A stretch of DNA of 64,000 nucleotides from contig NZ_CP075584.1 of assembly GCF_027594785.1 (NCBI RefSeq), forward strand, positions 1,550,001 to 1,614,000. The letters are read 5' to 3'. The stretch is from Cryobacterium breve. Its GTDB lineage: Bacteria > Actinomycetota > Actinomycetes > Actinomycetales > Microbacteriaceae. A model generated the notes under the pieces. The model ran no database searches, was not told the DNA's origin, and saw nothing but the letters and a program-made list of their open reading frames with translations. Positions 39,601 through 49,547 of the stretch are shown one piece after another. A program made the position numbers and the translations under genes. Each line of letters begins with the position of its first letter. Position 1 is the first letter of the stretch.

Positions 39601-40698
39601 CTAGGCGGTAGCGGCGGCCGCCTTGGCGGCGGCGAGCTTGACGGCCTTGGCGACCTTCGCTGCCGCGCGGAGGCGGGAGATCTCGTAGAGCGTGACGCTC
39701 GCGGCGATGCCGGCGTTGAGGGACTCGGTGCTTGCGCTGATCGGGATCGAGACGATCGCGTCGCAGGTCTCGGTGACGAGGCGCGACAGGCCCTTGCCCT
39801 CGCTGCCGACGACGACGACGATCGGGCGCTCAGCGAAGCCGAGGCCGAGCTCGGGCAGCGAGGTGTCTCCGCCGCCGTCGAGGCCGATCACGAGCACACC
39901 GACCTCCTTGAGCGACTTGAGCGTCTGGGTGAGGTTGCTCGCCATGGCGACGGGGGTGCGCGCGGCTGCACCGGCGGAGGTCTTCCACGCGGATGCCGTG
40001 ACGCCGACGGACCGGCGCTGGGGCACGATCACGCCGTGGCCGCCGAAGGCCGCCGTCGAGCGGATGATGGCGCCCAGGTTGCGGGGATCGGTGATGCCGT
40101 CGAGGGCGACGAACAGGGGCTTGAAGCCGCGGCTGATCGTGAGCTCGAGGAGCTCCATCGGGTGCGCGTACTCGTACGCGGGCACCTTGAGCGCGACTCC
40201 CTGGTGCACGGCGTCGCGGCCGGCGAGGCGGTCGAGTTCGGGGCGCATCACTTCGAGCACGGGGATGCCGCGGCCAGTCGCAAGGGTCAGGACTTCCTTG
40301 ACCCGGTCATCCATTTCGATGCGGGTCGCGATGTAGAGGGTGCTCGCGGGGATCTTCGCGCGCAGCGCCTCGAGCACCGAGTTGCGCCCGGTGACGATCT
40401 CGTGCTCGTCGATCGACTTGGCCTTGCGGGTGGATGTGCCACCGCCGCCGGAGTTGGCGGTGGAGCGCTGCCCGCCCTGCGAACCCGTCGTGGGACGGCT
40501 GCGGCCGCCGCCGGCCGCTGCGAAGCGGTCCTGGGCTGCCTTGCGCTTCCCTGCGGGATGGTACGGACGGTCTTCGGCCTTGGGCGTGGGCTTCTTGCCC
40601 TCGAGGGCCTGGCGACCCTGGCCGCCTGAGCCGACCTGGGGGCCGCGGCTGCCCTTGCGCACGGACCCGGTGCGAGCCTTACGGTCTGTGTTCTTCAT
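39601..40698 (-). CDS. rlmB: 23S rRNA (guanosine-2'-O)-methyltransferase RlmB
   Basis: 365 residues. A long basic, Gly/Lys-rich N-terminal extension (about 1-100), common in actinobacteria, precedes the SpoU substrate-binding domain ([20 protein letters not shown]) and the knotted TrmH/SpoU domain, with [29 protein letters not shown] and [14 protein letters not shown]. It methylates G2251-equivalent 23S rRNA. The start overlaps the cysS stop by one base, in a conserved ispDF-cysS-rlmB operon. Confidence 0.95.
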   Translation of the reverse strand: MKNTDRKARTGSVRKGSRGPQVGSGGQGRQALEGKKPTPKAEDRPYHPAGKRKAAQDRFAAAGGGRSRPTTGSQGGQRSTANSGGGGTSTRKAKSIDEHEIVTGRNSVLEALRAKIPASTLYIATRIEMDDRVKEVLTLATGRGIPVLEVMRPELDRLAGRDAVHQGVALKVPAYEYAHPMELLELTISRGFKPLFVALDGITDPRNLGAIIRSTAAFGGHGVIVPQRRSVGVTASAWKTSAGAAARTPVAMASNLTQTLKSLKEVGVLVIGLDGGGDTSLPELGLGFAERPIVVVVGSEGKGLSRLVTETCDAIVSIPISASTESLNAGIAASVTLYEISRLRAAAKVAKAVKLAAAKAAAATA

Positions 40699-42114
40699 CA
40701 GTCAAAACTCCAATGCGCACCCGAGGGGGTGTCTTCGATGGTAATTCCGGCGGCGACGAGCTCGTCCCGGATACGGTCTGCGGCCTTGTAGTCGCGGCTT
40801 TCCCTGGCGGTCTCCCGGTCGGAGAGCAGGCGCTCGACGAGGGCGGTGAGTGCGACCATGGCTGGTTCGTCCGTCGCGACGGCCCAGCCGGGCGACAGGG
40901 GGTTGATGCCGAGGACCTCGCTCATGGCGAGCACCTGGCCGCGGGCTGCGGCCGCGGCGCGGAGGTCTTCGGCGTCGAGGGCCGCGTTGCCGGTGCGCAC
41001 GGTCTCGTGCAGCACGGCGAGGGCCTGGGGCACGGCGAGGTCGTCGTCCATGGCGATCGCGAACTCGTCGGGGACGAGCTCGACGCCGCTCGAGGCGAAA
41101 CGCGTCTCGACGAGACGGCGGTCGGCCCGGTCGAGGAAGCTCTCGATGCGTTCGAGCGCGGCTTCGGCCTCGACGAGCGAGTGGTCGGTGTAGTCGATCG
41201 TGGAGCGGTAGTGCGCGGCGCCGAGGTAGTAGCGCACGACGATGGCCCTGGCCTGGTCGAGCAGGCTCGGCCGCGAAGACGGAGTTGCCGAGGGACTTGG
41301 ACATCTTCTGGCCGTGCACGTGCACGAGTCCGTTGTGCATCCAGTACTTCGCGAACGCGTCACCGGCCGCGGTGGACTGGGCGAGTTCGTTCTCGTGGTG
41401 CGGGAAGCGCAGGTCGAGTCCGCCGCCGTGGATGTCGAAGCCCGCGCCGAGGTAGCGGCTCGCCATCGCGGAGCACTCGATGTGCCAGCCGGGCCGGCCG
41501 GGTCCCCACGGGGACGGCCAGGACGCCGAGGCCGGTTCGTCGGCCTTGTGTCCCTTCCAGAGGGCGAAGTCGCGCGGGTCGTTCTTGCCGCGCGGGTCTG
41601 CGTCCGCCGCTGCTTCCATGTCGCCGCGGCCCTGGCGGGTCAGCGCGCCGTACTCCGCCCAGCTGCGGGTGTCGAAGTAGACGTCGCCGGAGCCGTCGGC
41701 GGCCGGGTAGGCGTGGCCGCGGTCGATCAGGCGCGTGATCAGGTCCTGCATCTGTTGGATGCTCGCCGTCGCCCGGGGCTCGTAGGTGGGGGCGAGGATG
41801 CCGAGACGCTGGTACCCGGCCGTGAACTCGAGTTCGTAGCGGTACGCGAGCGCCCACCACTGCTCTGCGGTGCCTGCCGCGTTGGCGAGGATCTTGTCGT
41901 CGATGTCGGTGACATTGCGGACGAACGTGACGTCGAAGCCGCGGTAGGTGAGCCAGCGGCGAAGCTGGTCGTAGACCAGGGCGCTGCGCAGGTGGCCGAT
42001 GTGCGGAGACGACTGCACGGTGGGCCCGCACACGTAGATCCCGACCGCACCGGGGGTCGTCGGAATGAAGTCGCGCAAGGCCTGGGCCCGGGAATCGTAC
42101 AGTTGGATCGTCAC
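40698..42114 (-). CDS. cysS: Cysteinyl-tRNA synthetase, frameshifted at 41264
   Basis: 471 residues when corrected, the normal bacterial length. HIGH ([16 protein letters not shown]), zinc ligands ([23 protein letters not shown]) and KMSKS ([14 protein letters not shown]) are clear, and a DALR-type domain follows. After SVFAAE the frame shifts because GAGCTGCTC is written GAGCCTGCTC; deleting one base restores [15 protein letters not shown]. As the enzyme is essential, the lesion is almost certainly not biological. It overlaps ispDF by four bases. Confidence 0.96.
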
Positions 42115-43370
42115 ACGTCCCAGCTTAGAACAGGGCCGGTTTCCGGCAGCGGGACGAAGGGCAGGAGCAGGGCCGTCGCGAGGGAAGCGACGCCCTCGCC
42201 GCGCCCGGTGAAACCGAGCCGGTCCGTCGTCGTCGCGGACACGCTGACCGGCGCGCCCAGGATCCCACTGAGGTAGTCCTCGGCCTCGAGACGGCGTGGG
42301 CCGACCTTCGGGCGGTTGCCGATGATCTGGACGGTGACGTTGCCGACCCGGAAGCCGGCCTCGGTGACCCGGCGCAGAGTTTCGCGGAGGAACACGTCGC
42401 CGTGCGCCCCCTCGAAGCGGGGATCGGCCACGCCGAAGACGCCGCCGACGTCACCGAGGCCCGCCGCCGACAAGAGCGCGTCGCAGATGGCGTGCACGGC
42501 GGCGTCGCCGTCGCTGTGCCCGGAGAGGCCGCGCTCTCCCGGCCAGTGCAGGCCGGCGAGCCACAGCGGCGCGGCCTCGTCGTACGCATGCACGTCGAGG
42601 CCGGAACCGATCCGCGGTACCAATGAGGCGGACTGCGGGCGTGCCGCTGCGGCATCCGTGCGTGCGAGCTCGTCGAGGAGGGCCTCGGCCCGGTGCAGGT
42701 CCCACGGGGTTGTGATCTTGAACGCGAGGGGGTCACCGGGGATGACGCCGACGGAATTCCCGGCGGCCGCGACGATCTCGGCGTCGTCGGTCGGGGTGCC
42801 TGCCGGGTCAGCACCGCTCATGGCGGCGAGCAGCACGCTCCGGGGGAAGCCTTGCGGCGTCTGCACGGCCGACAGGGCCGAGCGGTCGACCGTCGCGAGG
42901 ATCGTGCCCTCGGCGTCGACGTGCTTGATGGTGTCGACGAGGGCGAGACCGGGAACGATGCCGTGCCCGGTCCGGCGCACGGCGGCGACGACGGCGTCGC
43001 ACAGGCCGGAGGGGGTGAGGGCGCGGGCGGCGTCGTGCACGAGCACGGTCTCGACGCCTGGGCGCAGCATGGCGAGGCCCCGGTTGACGGAGTCCGCGCG
43101 GGTGAGCCCGCCCACCACGACGTCGACGTACCCGGCGGCGACGCCGGCAGCGGATGCCGCGATCGCCCGGGCCTCGGACAGGTGGCTGTGCGGCGCCACG
43201 ACGATCACTTGGGCGGGTTCGACCATGCCGAACACGGAACCGAGCGCCCGCTCGAGGAGGGTGCGGCCCCTGAGCAGTACGAAGGCCTTGGGCTCCGCGG
43301 CGCCGAGCCTGGCACCGCTGCCCGCGGCGACGACGATGACCGCGACCGCGGGGGCTGCGTATTCAGTCAT
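42111..43370 (-). CDS. ispDF: Bifunctional IspD-IspF (MEP pathway)
   Basis: 419 residues. Residues 1 to about 235 are IspD, 2-C-methylerythritol 4-phosphate cytidylyltransferase: [30 protein letters not shown] and [11 protein letters not shown]. Residues about 250-419 are IspF, the cyclodiphosphate synthase: [28 protein letters not shown] and [16 protein letters not shown]. Both make isoprenoid precursors. The fusion is usual in Microbacteriaceae. It is preceded by carD, with a terminator between. Confidence 0.96.
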   Translation of the reverse strand: MTEYAAPAVAVIVVAAGSGARLGAAEPKAFVLLRGRTLLERALGSVFGMVEPAQVIVVAPHSHLSEARAIAASAAGVAAGYVDVVVGGLTRADSVNRGLAMLRPGVETVLVHDAARALTPSGLCDAVVAAVRRTGHGIVPGLALVDTIKHVDAEGTILATVDRSALSAVQTPQGFPRSVLLAAMSGADPAGTPTDDAEIVAAAGNSVGVIPGDPLAFKITTPWDLHRAEALLDELARTDAAAARPQSASLVPRIGSGLDVHAYDEAAPLWLAGLHWPGERGLSGHSDGDAAVHAICDALLSAAGLGDVGGVFGVADPRFEGAHGDVFLRETLRRVTEAGFRVGNVTVQIIGNRPKVGPRRLEAEDYLSGILGAPVSVSATTTDRLGFTGRGEGVASLATALLLPFVPLPETGPVLSWDV

Positions 43371-43428
43371 GTCTGGAGGCTATCTGCTGGAGGGTGGATG
43401 CTGCGGGATGAGTCACACCGGAACGTGC

Positions 43429-43458
43429 GAAAGGCGGCACCTCGCGGCGCCGCCTTTC
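43429..43458 (-). terminator. Terminator between carD and ispDF
   Basis: gaaaggcggc pairs with gccgcctttc around a 10-base loop, 26 bases after the carD stop. Confidence 0.75.
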
Positions 43459-43483
43459 AGCGTGTGAATGAACGTGGGGTGGG

Positions 43484-43966
43484 CTAGGAGGCCAGGACCT
43501 CGTCGAGGACCGTTGAGGCCTTCTCTTCGTCGGTCTTCTCGGCGAGGGCCAGCTCGCTGATCAGGATCTGGCGGGCCTTGGCGAGCATGCGCTTCTCCCC
43601 GGCGGACAGGCCGCGATCCTGGTCGCGGCGCCACAGGTCGCGGACGACCTCAGATACCTTGATGACGTCGCCGGAGGCGAGCTTTTCGAGGTTGGCCTTG
43701 TACCGGCGGGACCAGTTGGTCGGCTCCTCGGTGAACGGGGCGCGCAGCACCTCGAAAACCTTGTCGAGGCCCTCACGGCCGATCACGTCGCGCACGCCGA
43801 CGAGGTCGACGTTCTCGGCGGGAACTTCGATGGTGAGGTCGCCCTGAGTCACATTGAGCTTCAGGTACAGTTTTTCCTCACCCTTGATGATCCGCGTTTT
43901 CACTTCCGTGATTGTCGCGGCACCGTGGTGGGGATAAACGACGGTTTCGCCTACTTCAAAAAGCAT
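43484..43966 (-). CDS. carD: CarD-family transcriptional regulator
   Basis: 160 residues starting [19 protein letters not shown], the RNA polymerase-interacting Tudor-like domain. The helical DNA-binding C-terminal domain has [20 protein letters not shown], including the tryptophan that wedges the promoter -10 region. CarD stabilises open complexes at rRNA and other promoters, and its gene next to ispD is conserved in actinobacteria. Confidence 0.95.
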   Translation of the reverse strand: MLFEVGETVVYPHHGAATITEVKTRIIKGEEKLYLKLNVTQGDLTIEVPAENVDLVGVRDVIGREGLDKVFEVLRAPFTEEPTNWSRRYKANLEKLASGDVIKVSEVVRDLWRRDQDRGLSAGEKRMLAKARQILISELALAEKTDEEKASTVLDEVLAS

Positions 43967-44144
43967 GTATGGATATCCCTTCAGCATCGTCTAGGATACC
44001 ACAGCGAGGGGTGGTAGGGTTTGCGACCCTGACCGGGGCAGGGGCAGGCGGCGCCACGTGGCCGGCCTCCCCGATACGCTAGGCTCAAAGCGAAATCTGC
44101 GGCGTTCGCGCCTTCAGGCGCACCGTCGAACTGTTGGAGGTCTT

Positions 44145-44624
44145 GTGAGGGCTCGAGTCTTGCTGTCCGTGTTGTTGACGGCCGGCGTCCTACTGGGTAC
44201 CAGTGGATGCAACCTGCTGGCCCCGCAGTCAACGACCAAGCACTACGACGCGAGCGACGGGGTCAGCGGCAACGTCGGCGACCTGAAGGTCCGCAATGCG
44301 ATCGTGCTGTCCAAGGACGGAAAGACCGGGAGCCTCCTCGTCACCGTCGTCAATCCGAGCGACTCGGCGCACAGCCTGTCCGTGCAGTACACGGCCACGA
44401 CCGGCAAGGTCACCCAGCAGTTGACCCTGAAGCCGCAGTCGAGCACCGCGATCGGTGCGACCGGCGGCCCTGTGATCACCCTCGAGAACATCGTCGCCCC
44501 GCTCGGCTCGCTGTTCCCCGTCTACTTCCAGTACGGCACCGAGACCGGCCTCCAGTTGCTCGCGCCGGTGCTCGACGGCACCCTCCCCCAGTACTCGACC
44601 CTGCTGCCGACCACGGCGCCCTAG
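44145..44624 (+). CDS. Small secreted lipoprotein, conserved hypothetical
   Basis: 159 residues from GTG 44145 after ttggagg. The signal peptide ends with the lipobox LLGTSGC. The mature part is a beta-rich domain (LKVRNAIVLSKDGKTGSLLVTVVN...), like the copper-chaperone/DUF461-type lipoproteins of actinobacteria but without obvious Met/His metal ligands. It is divergent from carD and convergent with regX3. Confidence 0.8.
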   Translation: MRARVLLSVLLTAGVLLGTSGCNLLAPQSTTKHYDASDGVSGNVGDLKVRNAIVLSKDGKTGSLLVTVVNPSDSAHSLSVQYTATTGKVTQQLTLKPQSSTAIGATGGPVITLENIVAPLGSLFPVYFQYGTETGLQLLAPVLDGTLPQYSTLLPTTAP

Positions 44625-44674
44625 CATCCGGCCTGCTCAGGCCAGGCCAGGCCCGACCGGACCCGACCTCGAAC

Positions 44675-44720
44675 CGGGCCCGGTCAGGCCTCGAAACGGG
44701 CCGGGTCAGGCCTCGAAACG
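44675..44720. repeat. Tandem duplication of the regX3 3' end
   Basis: Two near-identical 22-base units (one C/G difference) of the form gggtcaggcctcgaaacg lie head to tail. The second contains the regX3 stop codon, so the last codons of the gene are repeated just downstream. Confidence 0.75.
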
Positions 44721-45386
44721 GTAGCCGAGGCCGCGCACGGTGACGAGCATCGTCGGCTCGGACGGTGTCGCCTCGATGCGCGAACGGATCCGCTTGATGT
44801 GCACGTCGAGGGTCTTGGTGTCACCGAAGTAGTCGGTGCCCCAGACCCGGTCGATCAGCTGGCCGCGGGTGAGCACCCTGCCGGCGTTCCGCAACAGGAA
44901 CTCGAGGAGCTCGAACTCCTTGAGCGGCATGTTGACGACCGTGCCGCTCACTGCGACGGTGTGGCGTTCGATGTCCATCCGCACAGTCCCCGCCGTGAGC
45001 ATGTTCTCGTCGTCCTCGGTCTGGTCTGTGCGGCGACGCGACACCGCACGGATACGCGCGAGCAGTTCCCTGGTCGAGTACGGCTTGGTCACATAGTCGT
45101 CCGCACCGAGCTCGAGGCCCACGACGATGTCGACCTCGGAATCCTTTGCGGTCAGCATGATGATCGGCACCTGGGAGCGGGTGCGGATCTCGCGGCACAC
45201 CTCGGTCCCGGGGATGCCGGGGAGCATCAGGTCAAGCAGGATCAGGTCCGGTCCGATCCGGTCGAACTCGCTGATAGCGGTCGGCCCGTCCTCGGCAACG
45301 GTGACCTCATAGCCTTCGCGTTCGAGCAGGAAGCTCAACGGCTCGCTCAGCGCTTGTTCGTCCTCAACCAAAAGAATGTGGGTCAC
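44706..45386 (-). CDS. regX3: Response regulator RegX3 (phosphate control)
   Basis: 226 residues. The receiver has Glu8-Asp9, phosphoacceptor Asp52 (LLDLMLPGIPG), Thr79 and Lys101 (DYVTKPYS). The winged-helix domain contains MPLKEFELLEFLLRNAGRVLTR and VTVRGLGYRFEA. Gene order with senX3 and divergent phoU identifies the SenX3-RegX3 system, which activates phosphate-uptake genes. The start overlaps the senX3 stop by four bases. Confidence 0.92.
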   Translation of the reverse strand: MTHILLVEDEQALSEPLSFLLEREGYEVTVAEDGPTAISEFDRIGPDLILLDLMLPGIPGTEVCREIRTRSQVPIIMLTAKDSEVDIVVGLELGADDYVTKPYSTRELLARIRAVSRRRTDQTEDDENMLTAGTVRMDIERHTVAVSGTVVNMPLKEFELLEFLLRNAGRVLTRGQLIDRVWGTDYFGDTKTLDVHIKRIRSRIEATPSEPTMLVTVRGLGYRFEA

Positions 45387-46537
45387 GGGGTCTCTCCTGT
45401 TTTGGCCAGGGCGATGTGACTCGCCTCAGGCAGCCGGATGGTGAACGTCGAACCGCTGCCCGGCTGGGACCAGACGCGGATGTCGCCGCCGTGGATCTGC
45501 ACGATGTGCTTCACGATGGAGAGGCCGAGGCCCGTTCCACCGGTGTGGCGCGACCTGGCCTGGTCGACGCGGAAGAATCGTTCGAAGATGCGGTCGAGGT
45601 CCGCCTCCTGGATGCCGACGCCCTGATCGGTCACCGTCACCTCGACGACGCCGTCGTGGTGTCGTACGCCCACACCCACCCGCGATCCCTCTGCGGAGTA
45701 GTGCACCGCGTTGGCGACCAGGTTGTGCACGGCCATCACGAGGAGTCGCTCGTCGCCCGTGACGACGGCGCCGGAGGGCTGGCCGACGGCGAGCGTGATG
45801 CGTGCGGCATCCGCAACGACCCTGCTCTGGTCGACGGCCGCAGCGACGATGTCGTCGATCTGCAGGTTTTCCGGCTCGGTCAGGGAGTCCTGCGCCTGGA
45901 GCCGGGAGAGCTCGATGATCTCCTGCGTCAGCCGGGTCAGGCGACCGGATTCCGTCGTGAGCCTGCTGGCGAACCTGCGCACCTGCACCGGTTCGTCCGC
46001 GGCCTGGTTGAGCGCCTCGGCAAGCAGGCCGACGGCCGCGATCGGGGTCTTGAGCTCGTGGCTGATGTTGGCGACGAAGTCGCGGCGCACCTCGTCGAGG
46101 CGGAAGGCCTCCGTGCGGTCCTCGGCGAGCAGCAGCACGTACCGGGTGCCGAGCGTCGCCAGGCGCACGCGCACCCGCATGCTCGCGTCGCCGAACGGAC
46201 CGCGCGAGAGGATCAGGTCTTCGGCGATCGGTTCCCCGGAGCGCCGCACCCTGCCGGCGAGCTCGAGGAGCTCCGGATGCACGATCTGCCGGTTCCAGAC
46301 CATTCCCATCGAGACGGCCGCCGGGGACGTCTTCATCACGTTGTTCGACGGGTCGAGCACGACGGCCGCGGTGTCGAGTGCGTCGAGGACCTGGTCGATG
46401 CCGTCCGGCACGGCCGGGTTGACCACCTCGGAGGCGCGTCGGCCGTGGCGTTCAGCGATCTGGAGCAGGCTGATGAACCCGGCGCCGACCATGAGGCCCA
46501 GTGCCAGAGACACCAGCACGAGCCACGATGATTCCAT
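45383..46537 (-). CDS. senX3: Sensor histidine kinase SenX3
   Basis: 384 residues. There is one N-terminal membrane helix (about 5-25), a PAS-like domain (about 50-150), HisKA with His160 (VANISHELKTPIAAVG), and HATPase motifs (LVANAVHYSAEGSR, DQGVGI and GGTGLGLSIVKH). It phosphorylates RegX3 under low phosphate and is held back by PhoU and Pst when phosphate is plentiful. phoU is divergent, 178 bases away. Confidence 0.93.
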   Translation of the reverse strand: MESSWLVLVSLALGLMVGAGFISLLQIAERHGRRASEVVNPAVPDGIDQVLDALDTAAVVLDPSNNVMKTSPAAVSMGMVWNRQIVHPELLELAGRVRRSGEPIAEDLILSRGPFGDASMRVRVRLATLGTRYVLLLAEDRTEAFRLDEVRRDFVANISHELKTPIAAVGLLAEALNQAADEPVQVRRFASRLTTESGRLTRLTQEIIELSRLQAQDSLTEPENLQIDDIVAAAVDQSRVVADAARITLAVGQPSGAVVTGDERLLVMAVHNLVANAVHYSAEGSRVGVGVRHHDGVVEVTVTDQGVGIQEADLDRIFERFFRVDQARSRHTGGTGLGLSIVKHIVQIHGGDIRVWSQPGSGSTFTIRLPEASHIALAKTGETP

Positions 46538-46629
46538 TCCACCAGATTACTGACACAAAAAAGCCGAACGAACCGTGCCGGGCCGCTGGACGGCTACTTT
46601 AGGTAGTATTCAACACTCCGGCACCTGCC

Positions 46630-46647
46630 GTTAACCTCTGTCCACGA
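46630..46647 (+). promoter_or_regulatory. Possible PHO box upstream of phoU
   Basis: GTTAACC-tctg-TCCACGA resembles the GTTCACC-N4-GTTCACC repeat bound by PhoP or RegX3, although the second half is weak. It lies 69 bases before the phoU start codon, in the phoU-senX3 intergenic region. Confidence 0.45.
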
Positions 46648-46715
46648 AGATTCGCTGGGGGCCAGGTGGTTTCCACATCTGCGCGTACCGCGCGCCCAGG
46701 AAGGAACACAGACTT

Positions 46716-47378
46716 ATGCGTGAAGTATTCCAGCAGGAGCTCGCCGAGGTTCAGGACCGCCTCGTCGAGATCTCCCGCCTCGTCGGCATCTCGATCGCGA
46801 AGTCGACGAGGGCGTTCAACGAGTCCGACGTCGGCCTCGCCGAAGAAGCCATCAGCGAAGACGACAAGATCGACGAGCTGACCATCGAACTGGACGAACT
46901 GGCGATCACGATCCTGGCCCGCCAGCAGCCGGTCGCCCGCGACCTGCGCATCGTCGTGAGCGCCCTCCGGATCAGTTCGTCGCTCGAGCGGATGGGTGAC
47001 CTCTCCACCCACATCGCCCAGCTCGCCCGCTACCGCTTCCCCGACAAGGTTGTTCCGAAGAGCCTGCGCGGCACCTTCGGTGAGATGGGGGCCCTGCTTG
47101 TGACCATCTCGACGATGCTCACCGAGTTGCTCACCACCCAGGACGTGAAGCTCGCCGAGGTCATCCGCAACGAGGACGACAAGGTCGACGCCCTGCACCT
47201 GAGCGTCTTCGACGCGGTCCTCGCCGAGACCTGGAAGGGCGCTGCTGCCGACACGGTCGACTCGACCCTCGCGAGCCGGTACCACGAGCGGTTCGCCGAC
47301 CACGCCGTCTCGATCGCCAAGAAGATCCAGTACCTCGGCACCGGCGCCTGGCAGCAGAGCACGACCGGCGTCCAGTAG
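46716..47378 (+). CDS. phoU: Phosphate signalling regulator PhoU
   Basis: 220 residues starting MREVFQQELAEVQDRLVEIS. Two three-helix PhoU repeats are present, each with an acidic metal-binding motif (EEAISEDDKIDELT and LAEVIRNEDDKVDALH). It links the Pst transporter to SenX3 and represses the pho response when phosphate is sufficient. It is transcribed divergently from senX3. Confidence 0.95.
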   Translation: MREVFQQELAEVQDRLVEISRLVGISIAKSTRAFNESDVGLAEEAISEDDKIDELTIELDELAITILARQQPVARDLRIVVSALRISSSLERMGDLSTHIAQLARYRFPDKVVPKSLRGTFGEMGALLVTISTMLTELLTTQDVKLAEVIRNEDDKVDALHLSVFDAVLAETWKGAAADTVDSTLASRYHERFADHAVSIAKKIQYLGTGAWQQSTTGVQ

Positions 47379-47410
47379 CCCGCCTGCATCACCCGAAACG
47401 CTGAAGCAAA

Positions 47411-47450
47411 CGAAACGGCCCCGGAAGCGAATGCTTCCGGGGCCGTTTCG
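47411..47450. terminator. Strong bidirectional terminator between phoU and gpmA
   Basis: cgaaacggccccggaagc pairs perfectly over 18 bases with gcttccggggccgtttcg around a gaat loop. It lies between convergent genes. Confidence 0.92.
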
Positions 47451-47488
47451 TTGGGAATTGTCGATAGTGGGCTAATGGGGCGGGAGTG

Positions 47489-48235
47489 CTACTTCTTGCT
47501 GCCCTGGGCTGCGACGGCCGCGGCACCGGCGGCTGCGGCCTCGGGGTCGAGGTACTGGCCTGCGCCGATCGGGACCAGGTTCTCGTCGAGGCGGTAGACG
47601 AGCGGGATTCCGGTCGGGATGTTGAGCTCGGCGATGTCGGCGTCGCTGATGTTGTCGAGGTGCTTCACGAGGGCGCGCAGCGAGTTGCCGTGGGCGGTGA
47701 CGAGAACGGTCTTGCCTGCGCGGAGGTCCGTCGCGATGTCGGACTCCCAGTAGGGCAGCATCCGGTCGACGACGTCGCTCAGGCACTCGGTGCGGGGAAG
47801 CTCGTCGCCGAGGCCGGCGTAGCGCGGGTCGTGCGCCTGGGACCAGGGGGAATCGTCGGCGAGCACGGGCGGCGGTACGTCGAAGGAACGGCGCCAGAGC
47901 TGGAACTGCTCCGGGCCGAACTTGGCGAGGGTCTCCGCCTTGTCGAGGCCCTGCAGGGCGCCGTAGTGGCGCTCGTTGAGGCGCCAGGAGCGCTTCACGG
48001 GGATCCAGAGGCGGTCGGCCTCCTCGAGCGCGATGTTCGCGGTCTGGATGGCGCGGCTAAGGAGTGACGTGTGCAGGACGTCGGGCAGGAGGCCGGACTC
48101 TGCGAGGAGCTCGCCGGCGCGCTTGGCCTCCGCGGCTCCCTGCTCGCTCAGGCGAACGTCGACCCAACCGGTGAAGAGGTTTTCTTGGTTCCATAGGCTC
48201 TGGCCATGGCGAAGGAGGATGAGATTGTATGACAT
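47489..48235 (-). CDS. gpmA: 2,3-bisphosphoglycerate-dependent phosphoglycerate mutase
   Basis: 248 residues. The phosphohistidine motif LRHGQSLWN (His10), [24 protein letters not shown] and the second catalytic His in [15 protein letters not shown] define the enzyme, which interconverts 3- and 2-phosphoglycerate in glycolysis. The Ala-rich C-terminus is usual for actinobacteria. Confidence 0.96.
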   Translation of the reverse strand: MSYNLILLRHGQSLWNQENLFTGWVDVRLSEQGAAEAKRAGELLAESGLLPDVLHTSLLSRAIQTANIALEEADRLWIPVKRSWRLNERHYGALQGLDKAETLAKFGPEQFQLWRRSFDVPPPVLADDSPWSQAHDPRYAGLGDELPRTECLSDVVDRMLPYWESDIATDLRAGKTVLVTAHGNSLRALVKHLDNISDADIAELNIPTGIPLVYRLDENLVPIGAGQYLDPEAAAAGAAAVAAQGSKK

Positions 48236-48301
48236 GCCTCCAACTCTATCGAGAGCCGGGCCTGTGGTCGGTGGCCGGGGGTCAGCGGCGGGGGTTCGGT
48301 G

Positions 48302-49480
48302 TCAGGGGGTGCGGATGCCCAGCCGCGGCAGCCGGGGGATCTCGGCGACCGAGCCTGCCGACTGCGGAACGATGACCTGCTGGGTCGCGGCAACGGCGAT
48401 CTCCTCGCTCAGCACCTGGAGCACGACCGTCGCCGGTACGGTGCGCTTCACGACGGCGAGGGCGATCGGCCCGAGCTCGTAGTGGATGGCGCTCGAGGTG
48501 ATCGCACCGACGCCGCGGCGTTCGGTCTTGCCGTCCGGGAGCCTGCGCACGGCCTGGACTTCGTCTCCGTGCACCGGCAGCACTCCCTGGGAGCCGTCGA
48601 GGTGCAGCAGCACGAGCCGCCGCGGCGGGTGCCCGAGGTTGTGTACCTTGGCGACGGTCTCCTGGCCGCGGTAGCAGCCCTTGTTCAGGTGCACGGCGCT
48701 GCGCAGCCAGTCGAGCTCGTGCGGGAGCGTCCTGTCGTCGACCTCGTTCGCCCGGCGCGGCCGCCACGCCGCGATCCGGAGCGCCTCGAGGGCGAGCAGC
48801 CCGGCCGCGCGGACGGCGCCGCTGCGCAGGCCGCGCGTCACAGCGGGAAGTGCGGTGCGCGGCACGAGGGCCTCGGTCCAGTGCCAGTCGGCGCCGGGAT
48901 GTTCGGGGTCTTCCGCGTACTGGAAGCCGCCGGTGACGACGGCCGCCCACGGGTCGTGCCAGACGAGGGGGTTCCGTTCGGAGCGGCGGGTTCGAGCGCG
49001 GAGACGGCCACGGCGAGGTCGCCGATGCTTCCCATCGTGCCGATGACGGCGTACTCCTCGGTGCGGTCGCGGAGTTCGACCCGCAGCATGAAGCGCATCC
49101 GGTCGAGCCAGGCGAGCAGTGCGGGCAGCTCGGCGGCCTCGACGACGAGCCAGGCCTCTGTTCCGTCGTCGACGAGCCGTACCGCGTGCTCGACGTGCCC
49201 GGTGGGGTCGAGTACGAGGGTCTCAGCCGAATCCCCCGGCTTGAGGAGGTACCGCAGGCTCCTGGCTCGTGATCGAGTTGAGCCAGGTCAGTCGGTCGGG
49301 GCCGGAGACCCCGAGCACCGCACGGTTGGAGAGGTCGACGATGGCCTCGCCGGCGAGCAGGTGCCGTTGTTCGATCATCGGGTTGCCGTAGTGGGCGGCG
49401 ACGCCGGCATCGAGGCCGGTGGCCTGCACGGCGCCCGGCAGGTCGAGGAGGGCTGAAGCGGATGCGGTCGGCGGGGTCAT
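48302..49480 (-). CDS. ygfZ: YgfZ/GcvT-domain folate-binding protein, two frameshifts
   Basis: 392 residues once corrected. It has the tetrahydrofolate-binding GcvT fold and the YgfZ signature KGCYRGQETVAKVHNLG with its invariant Cys; such proteins help maintain iron-sulfur enzymes. The frame breaks first at 49257 (TSQELRYLLKPGD; GAGCTG written GAGCCTG), and again near 48978, where one base is missing (APERNPLVWHDPW). One gain and one loss keep the length a multiple of three. The start is ATG 49480. Confidence 0.9.
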
Positions 49481-49547
49481 GAGGACTTCTTCCGGGGTTT
49501 GCGTGACGCAGAGGCGCACATCGGGGACAACGCGGGAACCGCCGGGA

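Noticed and set aside
48345..48356. A further GAGCCTG lesion near the end of ygfZ
   Set aside because: The frame through this site already reads a plausible C-terminus to a normal stop. Other GAGCCTG sites, such as those in the RibD-like gene, senX3 and the cytochrome b-like gene, also read correctly and are not lesions.
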